This document shows positions 23,472-36,600 of a DNA stretch of 64,000 nucleotides, in pieces (the first letter of the stretch is position 1; each line of letters opens with the position of its first letter). The notes beneath the pieces were generated by a model, which ran no database searches, was not told the origin of the DNA, and worked only from the letters and a program-made list of their open reading frames with translations. A program made the position numbers and the translations under genes. The DNA is taken from contig OX419337.1 of assembly GCA_948470475.1 (NCBI GenBank), positions 3,645,482-3,709,481 on the forward strand. The letters are read 5' to 3'. This DNA comes from Galaxea fascicularis (lineage: Eukaryota; Cnidaria; Anthozoa; Scleractinia; Euphylliidae).

Positions 23472-26400
23472 AAGAAAACTGACTTCTCGTACCGTCATCT
23501 GTAGTTTCTCCTACGAGGGGCGGTGGCTGGATCGGCTTTAGCTTTTTCTCGATATTCTCTATAGTTTCAAGGCTGTTGGATCTACCGAGTGCCTGTGTCC
23601 TCAATTTTGATACCGGGCCTGGAATTGTTCCTATTATAAAAAGAAACAAAAAAGAACAAACAAAGGTTAAATGAAGTGATGGAAGAAAACAAAAGAAATT
23701 CAGCTTAGATTGATCTGGTTCGCTTCGTCAACAAAAGAACCAATTTTTTTCATTGGGGGACGGCTGAGCACACACCAATGAGTGCCTATAAAAGCATAGC
23801 ACAAGAAAAAAAATATGTACAGCAAAACGACGCTAGGAAAAGTCTTGCAATCTAGAGAAAGAAAATTTTGACAAAGTATATACAGCAAGAACCAAATTTT
23901 ACAGTAGAAAAAAATGTTTTCTCCAGCTTTCCTCAAGAGTTAACCCTTTAAACCTTAAGATCAAAATTTCAATTCTCTTTTGTTGCCCCTAAAGCTTTTC
24001 TATAGAAGTAGTGGGAGAAATTGTTAAAATTTCAAGCCAATTCATCTTGTGTTGTCCTGTTCTTAATTCTCATGATCACTCTGTTTGAAAAAGACTTGAT
24101 GTTACAATGAGAAATTTGATGCTGATCACTCCGTAGGGTCAAACAAAAATTGAAACTGGGGCGACTTCCTTTGATCGAGACAAAGAGAGAATTGGGAACT
24201 TTTAGATTTGTTACTGCGAGTATGAGATTGAGTGCACAACTTTTCACATGTAGTTTGCGTTCTTAAGATAATCAGTTGTCGCCACCAATATTGTGTCTAG
24301 AGACTTCCTCGTCTGCTAGTATCTTGTCACTGAGGAAGGAGCAACAGTTTTCATGTCATAGCCGCTGTCAAATGACAAAACACAAGGAAAGGGGTCTTTG
24401 CGTGAGCTTCTCTCGTGTTCAGTAACGAAGGAGACAACCCAGTCTACTCCTTCTTTCCTAGTATTTGGGTAATTTATGAACTTGGCAATTTATCCGGCAA
24501 TTCAACCATGTGTAATTAGCTTTGTTTATATGTATTCTCATTTGGAAGCATAACCCGCCTCGGCCAGCTTGAGCTACCTGCGGCTTGTGCAGAGCTGAAA
24601 ACCGTTGAATTATTTTAATAAAATAAATTAGTGTTGTTGTTGTTGCCTGTTTCCAACTGATAGTGCCTTGCAATCCCCTGCTAGCAGAGGTCTCTCATGG
24701 CGAGAAATAAACGGCGATCAGGAGCCCAACACTCCTGACGGCGATATATTTCTCACCGTGAGAGACCTCTGCCACCAGGGAAGCCTTGTATGGGCTGTCA
24801 CAATAAACAAGCGAGCAGACGACTCCAGGTCTTTACCTGAAGACAAATCTGATATGGTTATTGTAGCTCTATGAGTTTATGTAACCTTGTTGCGTTCCAT
24901 ACACCCATGTTACCAGTAACACTGTTGGCTAGTAAGAGCAATAGCCTGCCTCTCCACTGGGAACTAGACTCATTTTTATGCAAATTATGCGAAAAAAAAT
25001 TATATTGTATTGTCATCCAACATGGCCGCCTAGTAACGTAGGTGAAAACCAAGAACAGTCAAACTTATAGTTACTAACATATGAAGTTTCTTAACAAAAG
25101 TGAGGGAATTTCAACTTCCTCCTTCAAAAGAAACAAAACATTTCCCAGTCTCTTCAGGAAAGAGTTTCAGAATGCTTGCGTCTACTCTAGTATGTTTCTA
25201 TTTCAATGTGAAGGAGCCCTCTCAATTCGCAAGTTGGGATCCAACAATTCTGGCTACTTGAGCTGTTATACTCATGGGTAATAATTTGAAAACACGACAG
25301 TCAGATAAAAGTAATCATAACGGGAAAGAGACGTTGTCCTAAATAAGTAACCACTACATTCCACATGTACTCGAAGTTCAATTATCTTTCCTAATGGAAC
25401 GGTCAATCATTCTTATCTGAAGTTTGTTACTGGAGACACAGTCAAAACACTTCTTATCCTTAGTGCCATTAACGAGAAGCAACGCCTATTTTTACTTGTA
25501 CGTATTATACAAACATGACTATTTATTTTGGTTTCATGCGGCCGAGCCTTGGTTAAGTCGAGGAAATCTCATTGAAAAGGGGCACATTCAAATGGTTCAT
25601 GGACTAAGCCGGTAAAAGCAAAAATCACGATGCTATAGAAGGTGTAACTCAGGTGTCACTTTTGTCATAACAGACAAAATGGAAACAAACAACTGGAGTG
25701 AGTGCTACTTAAGCAGTCCTCCCAGTGCAGTAAAACGCGACTCTATTTAGTTTAGAGCTATGTCGAGCACAGTTCATGGGTGTCAATTAAATAGCAAGGA
25801 CCAAGTACAAAGTTATGACTTTTCTTCCGGTCTCATGCTCGAAAACAATATTCTAGGTTAAAGAAAAGTCTTAGCCAGTAGACCTCCTACTACGTTGCCG
25901 AAAACTTCATTGAATTTTCTAAACTAATTTGTCCCTCCCTTGTCCAAAGAACAGGCCGTTGGTAAGGCGAAACCCGCAAACATAGACCCGCAGGTGACCC
26001 ATCGTTAAAAAGCTCGCCCGGCATGACAGGTTCCACAGGAGCTCTCGCAATCGCACAAGACACACCTCAACTTTGGAAATTCAAAAAAATCTGACTTGTA
26101 CGATAAATACAAAACAAGAAGAATTTGATTTCGTCAGTCTTTATCGTACAAACTGGGACTGCCAAGGTGACTTTTCATCAGGAACTCATGATCGGATGGA
26201 GCTCCTAAGGACCCCGTGGCCACGCGCACAAAAATTACCCGCTTATTTTAATTTCTCCAAGCCAGCCCCCCACCCACTCGTACGCAGCCTTTGTGAATTG
26301 AAGCACGGAGTCTTGAGGCCGACATACTTGCGGACATGGCAAGCTCGTGAGATCAGAGCAAAGTGTGTCTTCCTATCATGACAGGAAACATGCTATGATT

Positions 26401-28389
26401 CACAGCATTAAGTGTAGTTTGAGCGAAAAAAAAGTTGGAGGCTTCATTTGAGTGCAGCACAAGTCATTTGTTTGAGCGAAGATGAAACCCAAACAGTTTT
26501 CTGGGTTCCGTGGCGACGGACACGCATGCGTATTAAAGAGTTGTCAGCGAGGACAAAAAGTTGACCTTACAATGACTTGCATATCAAATGCGTCTGTTCA
26601 AAAGTTTTCTTGGCGCGGTCGAAAGTTCCAAGAGCAGCATAGCTCTCCAAGATTAATTTAGGAAGTAATCACTTTAAAAATCATTAGTTTATTTAACTTC
26701 ATTTGAGGCCAGCTTTCGTCCGACCTCTGTTGTTTTAACCTTATAAATTTGAAAGCCAGCTTGTGGACCACTCAAATGGAAACTTCAATATTTCTGATTT
26801 AAATATTAATAGCCTAGGAGCTACTGGCGAGAAAAGAACAGTTTGTTACAACTGTTGAGTGAAATTTTGAAAAATAGTATTTTTTACGTATTTTTGTTAG
26901 TTTTAAACGTGTCTTCTTGAAAGAATGAGAGCATAAGTTTTTTTCTTCTACGAAAAGCGACGCGTTTTAACTGACAGATAATAATCGCTTTACTAATCAC
27001 CGGCATTCAGCCCTCACAATCGATTTCCGGCTTTGTCCCTGAAGGTATCTGTTACCGGTAAATTTAAGCTCAAAACACAAACGTAATCAGTCATCTCCCC
27101 GTGAAATTCCTATTCTATCTTTCATCTTTTCCTGTTCCTTTGATCACTGTTATTTTAGTACAGCGTCAAACATGCACGAACTTCCACTGCCCAAAGACAC
27201 AATTGTGAAGAGAAAAAGTGCAAAACGATAAGGCCAAATACAAACGCCAGGGTACTCCTTTCTAACTTTACAATGCGAAAATTGGATGCCAAAGCCGGCG
27301 CCAGCAGAGACCTACAGAGCTTTAACGTAAACGAACACAGACTTAAGTCACCACCTCGTAAGTATAGCATAACAAACTGCACCGCGGGAGACTGTTGCTC
27401 GAAAGCTTTCTTTTCATAAACACACTTCACGGTTTACTCCACAGATTCAAAGGAGAGCGATATTTTGTAAAGAGACGGTGTTTATTAGATAGCACCATTG
27501 AGAAGCGTCAATAAATTTCATTCAAGTAGACATACTCAGGACTTCCATGATTTGCAGACGCAACACTTAGACTGAATATTTTCTATCTACGGGAATTCGT
27601 TTGACACAGCAATCAACACGTTCAATGTTACATTCCCACCTTATGTCTTGCTAGTCACGACAAGCTACTAGTTCCGGTAAATGTTGAAAACGAAAACACT
27701 GTGAAAATTATATAATCGCATACGTGAGTGTATGCAATGTCACCTCTACCCAAAATTGCTACCGTTATCAAGTGGAACTGGCACACCCTAGTCAGCGATG
27801 ATTTGGACAGTACAACTACAACAGAAAGGCGCTGTGCCACTGAAGTGTTCTTTACATTTTAGAGTAAACCAAAACTCTTGATATATGATATATTAAACTA
27901 ATCATAATGCCAGTTTGGCCGAAAATCTAAACTCGAAAAGTAGGTCACCACTGAAAGCGAAAGATATCGAGGTAATATTCATTTTGAAATTTCAGCCAGT
28001 GTGCGACATTTGCGACCGATACTACCCAGGGCGGTAAACAGGGCCGAAGTTTACACGTCAGGCACAAAATAACACTGTTTGGTTAAATCAATTAAGTTGT
28101 AAACAAAAAAATCAAATCAGCAAGGGATGCGTTCAGTAAAACTTTCGCGATGATGCGAAAATCAAATCATAGATCGAGAATGCCATGCAGTCTGTCCAGA
28201 GCCGACCACGGCATTATTAATAATAGCTGCCCGCGAGCAAAACTAGCAAAGAAGTCGTAATGAACATGCTTCGATCAACTTACCGTGAAAAGGAGCATAA
28301 CCATATATGCTTAGCAGAAGACTACCTTGTCTTAAATCGCTGTTTTCATTCGAACCGTTTGAAGTGGACACCATCTCTTGCACACTCAT
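23470..28389 (-). CDS. Two-exon small protein, 88 aa, unknown
   Basis: Exon 1 is 28389-28284 (MSVQEMVSTSNGSNENSD, then LLLSIYGYAPFH); exon 2 is 23630-23470 (TIPGPVSKLRTQALGRSNSL, then IEKKLKPIQPP). The donor is ACG|GTAAGT and the acceptor TTATAATAG|GA; phase 1 agrees across a 4.65-kb intron. I recognise no domain; the protein is short, Ser-rich at the start and basic in the middle. Its TAA is completed at the edge of the MITE at 23205-23471, so the natural C-terminus may have been cut off. An alternative donor (GACG|GTACGA) near 23493 could lead to further exons, which I could not find. Confidence 0.5.
24674..24781. repeat. Foldback repeat in the long intron
   Basis: Arms containing CAGAGGTCTCTCATGGCGAG and its complement (CTCACCGTGAGAGACCTCTG) flank a short CAGGAG/CTCCTG core. 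Probably a small palindromic transposon. Confidence 0.75.
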
Positions 28390-31009
28390 TTTCCGTCAGT
28401 TCAACAGAAAGATGACATTCAATTCTGCCTCACGCAGTATGCGCTCTTGTCGATAGTAATCTATGGTGACCTTGCTGGGTTAAACTCGCATGGAATCACC
28501 TCAGCGTCGTTACCGCTGATTAAACAATGCTTTCTTTTGTTGACCTCGTCAAGCGCGAGTTGATCGGTCCCTCATGCGAACACGCAACCAGTCGAAATAT
28601 GACACCAAAACACTAATTCTGATCGACCTGTCAGTGCAGTGCTGTGTGACGTTAACATCACAGTCAAACAACCAAATGAGCACATTCTGCGGAAAATAGT
28701 CCATAATTCACTGCGTAATCTCCCTTAATCCCTTAAATTGTTTGTGGCAATTTCGCTTTTGTCAACTGCGGAACCAAATACTTTATACTATAATGAAGTA
28801 ATAGTGTAAGGCATAACTTTAGGACACTCAATACTGGCTTCTTCAACTCAGATGATTTAACTTGCCGGGGTTTCGGGAATTTGAAGCATGTACAGCTGCA
28901 TTAATACGGATTTGAGGACACAAAATCTCTGAAAGGCTTTCGCAATTCTTTCAAAATGTCCACAAAAGGAAGGCATATACCATGGTTTTGCAAGTGAGTA
29001 CATGTATTAAATATATCTGACAAAGCCGATTACCAGGATGGATGCGGACCTGCTTGACAGGGTGCGAAATACTCGTCGTATAATATGTAAACTCGTGTTA
29101 TTATCTGCAGCACTGTTTTGTAGGCTACTTCGTCCTAGCGTTTAAATGCTTTTGTTCATACACTCAACAACTCAGGGTCGATCAAAATTCAGAAAATAAA
29201 ACTCAAAGTAAAACGATGCCACTGTCAAGGGTCTACTGGGCAACTTTCGTTTTGTAGCGTCACGGGGTAACCTTCGAAACTTTTCCGAGCGTCATCTCAT
29301 CAAAAAGTCGGGTTTTGTTTTCGGGGTAACTTAAGGTTGCTGCACGAGTGTCGAAATTCGAAGAGAAAAAGCTTAAAATGACAGCTGGACACAACTGAAC
29401 CCAAAAGAATGATGTAAAAGAAGAAATATATCTACAAAAAAGATCAAACAATACAATTTTTTAATGTTACGAAAATTCTGCCAAAATCAGACGGAAATAA
29501 ATGATCGAACACTACATCCAGCTAGAAACAGTTGTGAACAGCTGGTATATTTCGACTATTGGACCGTCTGTTCATGAACTTGTGTTCAATTGCCTGATAC
29601 ACTTGAATTGAATGTTTCTTTCGATTTTTGTTCTCAGATCATGGATTAGCCAATCATTTACCTGCAATTTGTTATTCAATTACCAGCAACTATGATACCC
29701 ATAACTTTCATGAACTGATTAATAACAGTCCGCGTTTTATTGACAACATATGAAACACGTGGTTATCAGACAATAAAATGCAATTTTCGAGTGTAGAGAC
29801 TTCAGTGCAAACACATTTTAAACACAATTTCGTCATTCCTTTGGAAAATCTGTGCACATTGCAAGCAGATCTGGATAAATTAAGTTGGGAGGGCGCGCAA
29901 AAAGTAAACTGTTCGGAAGATGCAATAAATATGCCCTCAAACAGGTAAAAGGTAACCCGTGAACCTTACGTTGTTTAACATGTAGCTTTTGAGTAGAAAT
30001 TTTAATTTTGATCACGAGGCTTAAGGCGATTTGCGGAATCATGCACATTGACACCGCACGCATAAGGTGTGAAAGGCAAATCATCGCTTGCTACTGCAAG
30101 TCACTCCTGTATGCGAACCGGCTGGCGCGCGTAAATCCACGTCAGGTGGACGGCCTAGGTGATTTATGCTCCCCAGACTTCGCCTAAAAATGCAAGGCTT
30201 TGCTGTGGGCAATAGAAAACATCTACGTGTACCACTGAAAAAAATTTAACCAAGCATGCAGGAAACGCTAACGTTTGGGTCGCGCTCCAGGGAATGAGGC
30301 GATCACTTAAAACCGCCAGCACAGATGATCTGACCTCAAGCCGATATGTGCTCAGTTTTCTACGCAGCCGTTATTTGGCTCGTCATGCAAGTCTGGCGTT
30401 GCGTAACGATCCAAACGTTAAACAACAATGTCCATGACTTGGAACGTGGAAAATTGATTGAGAAAGAAGCAGCGCACTAATTAGGATCCTTAAAGTGACG
30501 CTCTTATCATAATGATTACTCTTGTAATCACTAGAGGGCAAAGTTACTGAACACTGATTGGCTACGACAGAGAACTTTTTTTTTCTTTATCAGGGACATT
30601 TTTGGAAAACAAGTGGGCATTTTTGGTAATCCATTGCCATATATTGTAATTCATTGAAGCAAACTTTGGCTTTGTTTGATTTTGTTTGATTTTGGTTGAG
30701 AATAAATCTCATTGAATCGATTGGAACTAGTTGAATTGCACAAAGCGGGCTTCCCCGAAATGAATAACCGCAAGCATAATTCCCTACATGTTTCCTCCTA
30801 AAACTAAGGATTAATCGAATCATCACCTGTGTTTTCAGAAGTTGCTGAAATTGCCGTCGTCGCTGCGCACTTAAGCAATTTTATGATTAATCCTTAATTT
30901 TACTCGGCCCCATGAAATTGCATATGCAAATATTCAACCATCCCCGACTCCACCACTCACCCCCTTCATGCTTTTATTGTCCTTGGTGGTTGCTTGATCG
31001 CTAGTAATC
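28390..31009. other. Gene-free stretch
   Basis: Upstream region of the gene at 28389. No further exon, RNA gene or clear repeat was seen. Confidence 0.4.
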
Positions 31010-31286
31010 AGGCCTGGCCAGGGGTTTTGGGTATGCGGTATCCCGGGCCGTTTTAATTCAGGTATATGGTATTTTTTTGGTCAAAATTCGGGTATAAAGT
31101 ATTTAGTTTTTCCTGTATTTTAGGTATTCAGATTAAGATTTTACTTATTCATTTTCAGGTATTTAGTATCGTTTCAAAATAATTTTAGGTATTAAGTATC
31201 ATGATTTTCAGGTATATTGGTATCTTGGGGGGGGGGGGAGGGATAGCGGGTATATTGGTATCCCACTGCTTCCCCTGGCCGGGCCT
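31010..31286. mobile_element. Small inverted-repeat element with GGTAT-rich interior
   Basis: Ends AGGCCTGGCCAGGGG and CCCCTGGCCGGGCCT are inverted copies. The interior repeats GGTATNNAGTAT words and has a run of about 13 G. Flanks CTAGTAATC and GAGTAATAT suggest an imperfect AGTAAT duplication. Confidence 0.6.
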
Positions 31287-32165
31287 GAGTAATATATATT
31301 GTTGTTTTGGCTTATCTTTGCCTTAAAAGACTGGAGAGGGATGATATTTTTTGGTTAAGCATAAATGCGTTTGTAAATGTGAAAATAGAGTTCCTTTCCC
31401 CCACCCCCTCTGCATTTCTGAACGAAAGAGTATTGTGATCAGACTTCGGCGACGGAAACTCGAGTTCTTATCAGATCACTGTAATATTGTTATTGTATAC
31501 AATTTTTTTATTTGGTAAAAGCAAGATGAACCAGCATCTAATCATTGATTCTATTGTCTTACACTGAGTTGAATGCCCCTCTCTGAAACTACTTTTGTCC
31601 ATAAAACTACCTATCGAATATTTGGATGAATGAGTCAAGTAGAAACTGAGGCATTCTGTTCTGTATTATCAATTTAAACTACATCACCATGAATAGGATT
31701 GCTCTAAAAGAGGTCCTTAAAACTCTTGTCCAACATCTTGGTGACCAAACCATCCACTAGCTTACAATTTTCGGCAGCTATGTGTTCCGTACAGTTTACA
31801 TAGGCTTTTTTGTTTTGCTAAGGTATATAATGTGACTTCATAAGGGCATAACATAATCTGGGAACAAAAGAAACAGTACTTGAAGAACAGCTTTGCTGAA
31901 CTGTTTGATTTGGTTGTCCCTGAGATGTGATCCTCAAACAAATTGAAAACTACGAAACAGTATTACTCCTGTGGTTCAGTTTATCATACGATGCATGCAC
32001 GTTTTGGTGAGTCAGTAGGCGAAGTATCGATGAGTGACCATTCATATCAGACGAAAAGCCTTTAAAGAGCACTTCTTTTTCTGTGGTACTGTTTATGACG
32101 TTGTAGAGTGGTTCTAACTTTGAGTTTGTCAAAAACGTGACCACTTAAGTCAAAGCTACGGAGCA
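31287..32165. other. Gene-free stretch
   Basis: AT-rich sequence with no supported exon. Confidence 0.4.
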
Positions 32166-32640
32166 ATACCGTAAAAGCTCTCATTAGTCCCCGGGTTGGG
32201 GGGAGGGGGCTTATATAATTTCAGGTCTCATTAACGGGGGGCTTATTAGAGGTGGGAGCTCAATTAAGAGGGGGGGGGGGCTTATTTCAAATCTTTAACA
32301 CGTCGTTTTTATCTTAAAATAGTTATTGTACAAAACTCAAACAACTGCATTTAAACCTTAAATGGAACGGATTGTTTTATAAGAATGTCTGCAATTGAAA
32401 CATCATTGAATTTGCATGTAGTGTACCGTATACTGTTTTTGTAAAAAAAAAAAAAAAACATTTGGGCCACATAATTAAAGTGGATGTTCGTAATAGGCAA
32501 GTAGGAGGGACTAATATAATTACTAAGAGAGGGCGGGCTTATTACAAAAATTGACTTCCAAACGGGAGGCTTATTGGAGAGGAGGGGGAGGGGTGTTAAT
32601 AGAGAGGGGGGCTTAACTGAATAGAGCTTTGACGGTATAT
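32166..32640. mobile_element. G-rich inverted-repeat element
   Basis: Ends ATACCGTAAAAGCTCT and AGAGCTTTGACGGTAT are inverted copies with one mismatch. The interior has repeated GGGGGCTTATTAGAGG words and several G runs, on both flanks of an A-run near 32444. Confidence 0.65.
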
Positions 32641-33615
32641 CCCATTAGTGGCGCACTTTGCATGCTGTACAAGGTCAATCAATCTCGCTGAACCATGGAA
32701 CAAATCCTGACATGCCTGAAGTGTTATCAGGAGATTCAAATGAAAACTATGAACATAAAAACGTCTTGTGTCTGTGTTAATAAGGTGTCAACTTGGTCAC
32801 CCTTGATAATGCTTACATCTCACCGGAAGAATACAACTTTTATTTCGACGTTTCAGTCAATGAATGAGTTGGCATTTCGATACACAAGTTGATACCGAGA
32901 ATTGATCACTTAGCAAGAGGGTAGTTGATTTTCTTATTTCAAGGTAAATCCTCGCATATGACCTCTCCTTTTTGACTGATAAAATTCTTTTTCTACTGTA
33001 CAATACTTTCGTCAGGACCCGCCGAGCTGTAATATTCACATTCCTTTTAAATTCTTTTAAATTTCTTGCCTTTTTCAATTTGGTGTCGAAAGACCAGAAT
33101 CACTGCCCCAACGATTACTATTATTTAAGGTTAGCCTAGACAACACAAAACTCGAACTGCGTGCATGCCACTTCCATGAAACAGGTTTCAAACAGGTGAG
33201 TGTAGAGCAAACTTCACCCCTTTGAACCACGTGCTATATTTAACAATTAGATTATGAGCTCTAGATTTCTATCGAAATTCTCTCCGCAGACCTTTGAAAA
33301 CTCTAAGAAGCGGTCGCCATTTTGTTGACAAACACTACTCACTATCTGTCACAGAATAGATAACGAGTAGCATAGCCAATCAAAGACCGGCATTCCTGAT
33401 AGAACGCTAGTAGATTCATACTTATGCTCCTTAGATACATTACACAAAATTTGGAAGGAGAGAGACACTTAAGGGCTCCATGTTTTGTTCCTCATTATTC
33501 CGATTTTTTTTTTGGGGGGGGTATTCTAAATATGGGATACTCCTTAGACCAATCAACGTAGTACGGAAAAGGAAAGAAGTCAAAGGAACAAAACTATTGG
33601 TAACAAAGAGGGAGT

Positions 33616-36600
33616 CTAAGAGGCTGCGATTGTTATACAAAGAAATGAAGTTAAATACCGGAAGTGCGTTGACGCTAAGGAAAACAGTGTGATTACCGAA
33701 AGCGTTATAAAAGCTGCTTTGTAAACTTGTTTCCGTCGAATTACGTTGTAAAATCGTTCCTTTGAAACTACGTTGTCTCCAGCGAGATAACTCTCTTTCG
33801 TTTTGTGCCTGGTTTTGTCATTCTCTTCCGAGTACGTCGTTGGGGATGAACCTAAACAAGAAGAAGAAAGATTAACATAGACTCCGTGGATATACTTTTT
33901 GCTCTTAGCGATGCTTCCTTGTCTTCCTAGCTTTTTAGGGTTATTTCGGGTACGATAATCACGATTGTAATCCGTAACGTTTAATTAGATACCAACAAAG
34001 TTGTAGTTGTTGATATGTCACCTGTGGGATTAGGGTATCATTTGGCGCCTTAAACGACCAGTGCGGGATGGTATGTGACATGAAAGCAAGTTTGAAGGCG
34101 ACCCTGCGGCATTAAAGGACAAAGAGTAATGTGTACGAGATCAAACTCGTAAGAGAAAATATACGGACACAACAGTTAACGCGATGGCTCTTTTTTTTTC
34201 TGGAGCTGTGGTAATCATCATGTAGCGCCAAAATTAGAGCTTACTATCTCTACAGTCATTGGTGTGAACAATTACTCACCTTCGGTTGCTTCATCCATAG
34301 ATTCTTTGGCATGCGCAAAACATGGTTCAAAAGGGGATAGGAATTCTTGCAAGGTTTTATTTGCGTACACGAATAACACTGCCAAAGGGGGTTGAACGGC
34401 AGGTGTAGAGAAACAATTTATAACCATTTTGGGTGCAATAGTACTCGTCAGAGCAAGGTTGCCGCGATTTTTTTTCTGAAAATTTTAAGGCTTTGTATGG
34501 ATCCACCATGTCGGATTGTTGAGGTAACACTTTTACGTTAGCATCATACGTAAACCTTGAAAAGTACCTTAGTAACAATTATGGCACACACCAGGGGCGA
34601 GAGGTGGAGGGGGGTGGATACTCCTATATATAAGCTATATAGGATGATGTGCCGTCCGAAAGGGTATGGTTTTCTAGCCGTTTAGGTCTGAAGGGAACAA
34701 CGAAATGAAAACAACTCCAAATGAATAATAGAAAAAGGGAAGTAACCAATGATCATTTGAGCTGAATTTTACAAATTCTTGGCACTGATGCAATTTACAA
34801 CAAAGCCAAAATTTGTAACCGCAACGTCAGGTCTGAAAATGAGTATTAATGTTTAAGAGACCAAGTCTGAAAACGGGTGAGGAAAATGGCATATTTTGGT
34901 CTAAAGTAGGGTCGGGATTTGGAGAACGGGGCGGCACACCCCTACCAAGAATTCCGAGGAGTACCCACCCCGGAATACCCACCCCGGAGTACCCACCCCG
35001 GAGTAGCCACTCTGGAGTGACCACCCCGGAGTAGCCACCCCGCAGTGCCCACCCCGGAGTACCCACCCCGCAGTATTCACCGAATTCTGCTTGACGATCT
35101 GTCTCACTGAGTTGCCGCAAATATTGAAAGAGGAACTTTGTAGTGTCCTTAGTTGACATCATATGAAAACCGTTTCATTCATGGCTTAGAGTCATTATCA
35201 TTATCATGGAATAATGTTAACCTAGTGAATAAATCGATCAAAATCTTTCCGTGTTTACATCTTACATAATGCGCAAAAACGTACCTCGAATATTGTGTAA
35301 AATATTCGATAAGTCAACTTACGCCTTCGATTCCTTTGTACTGCTTGTTTTGCATCTAAGCATTTTTTCCCGACTTTAACTTTGAAAGCTTTAAAAACCC
35401 TCGATAAAGCAGTCTCAAGAGCTTTGACTTCACCCGCCAAATCTGCAAAACAATATAAACGAGTATGCGACGTTATGAAATAAAATGTCACACCCTTTCC
35501 TGTTTTTACCATTCAAAAATGAGTGTGCATAATTAAAGACAGCACGTCACGGAAAGAAATCGATGTGTTGTGGTGCAGGTGATGACATCCCGGGGGACGG
35601 GGGGGGGTGTACTCCCCTATATAAGCTATAACGGTAAAGGTATATGTCTCGCCGCAAAGGGTAGTATGGTTTTGGAGCCCTTATGGCCTGAAATCGGAGT
35701 CTGAAAACGGGTCATGTTTTAACACCAGTTTGGTCTGAAATCGGGTAAGGTTCAACGAACTGCGAGAACGTATTAATTGTATTTGTCTTTTTAACTCCAA
35801 ATTAGAAAAATAGTAATTTTACCAATTCTTGACTTCGGCACTGATGCTAAGCTTCAGATCCTGATTACGCTACTATACTTTACTTTACTTTACGTATTTT
35901 TAGGACAAATCAGTCCAGGGGAAAGGTGCGAAACAGGCTATATACAGCCCTTAATGAAGCACCAACCCATGAAACACACTGAAATAGAATAGGTCAGCAC
36001 TAGGGGTGGTCACAGCCAGGGTTCGTTACGTCCCTAGTGGTTCTTTAACGTCCCACAGAATTAATTGTGGAGAGTTGTGAGACGGGACCTCCGGTTTATC
36101 GTCCTTATCCGAAAATTAGAGCTTACTATCTCTACAGTCATTGGTGTGAACAATTACTCACCTTCGGTTGCTTCATCCATAGATTCTTTGGCATGCGCAA
36201 AACATGGTTCAAAAGGGGATAGGAATTCTTGCAAGGTTTTATTTGCGTACACGAATAACACTGCCAAAGGGGGTTGAACGGCAGGTGTAGAGAAACAATT
36301 TATAACCATTTTACTAAAACAAGTAACGTAAAATTTATTGCACTTGATTTGAATCGTGTGTGGTATAAATGAGCTTTTGTCCCTGTTTGTCTCATGTACT
36401 AGAGTGTCACAATTGTGGCGCATCATGCCAAACTGATGATTACTTCGTTTTCAAAATGATGGCCTATGACGCCTTTCCTTTCTTGTCTTATAGTTCATAG
36501 AATTCTGTCCAGGGGGGGAAATAAAGTCGCAATGAGGTTAACCCTTTCTGAAGCACCAATCCGGCCGGACCACAACCCTGGGAGCGGCATGCCCTACTCT

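Noticed and set aside
23205..23475. piggyBac-like TTAA duplication at the MITE
   Set aside because: TTAA is present only at the right end (23470-23473); the left flank reads CACAAAGG.
26073..26381. 102-residue open frame, plus strand
   Set aside because: No domain, no splice context; reads like chance in a long intron of the minus-strand gene.
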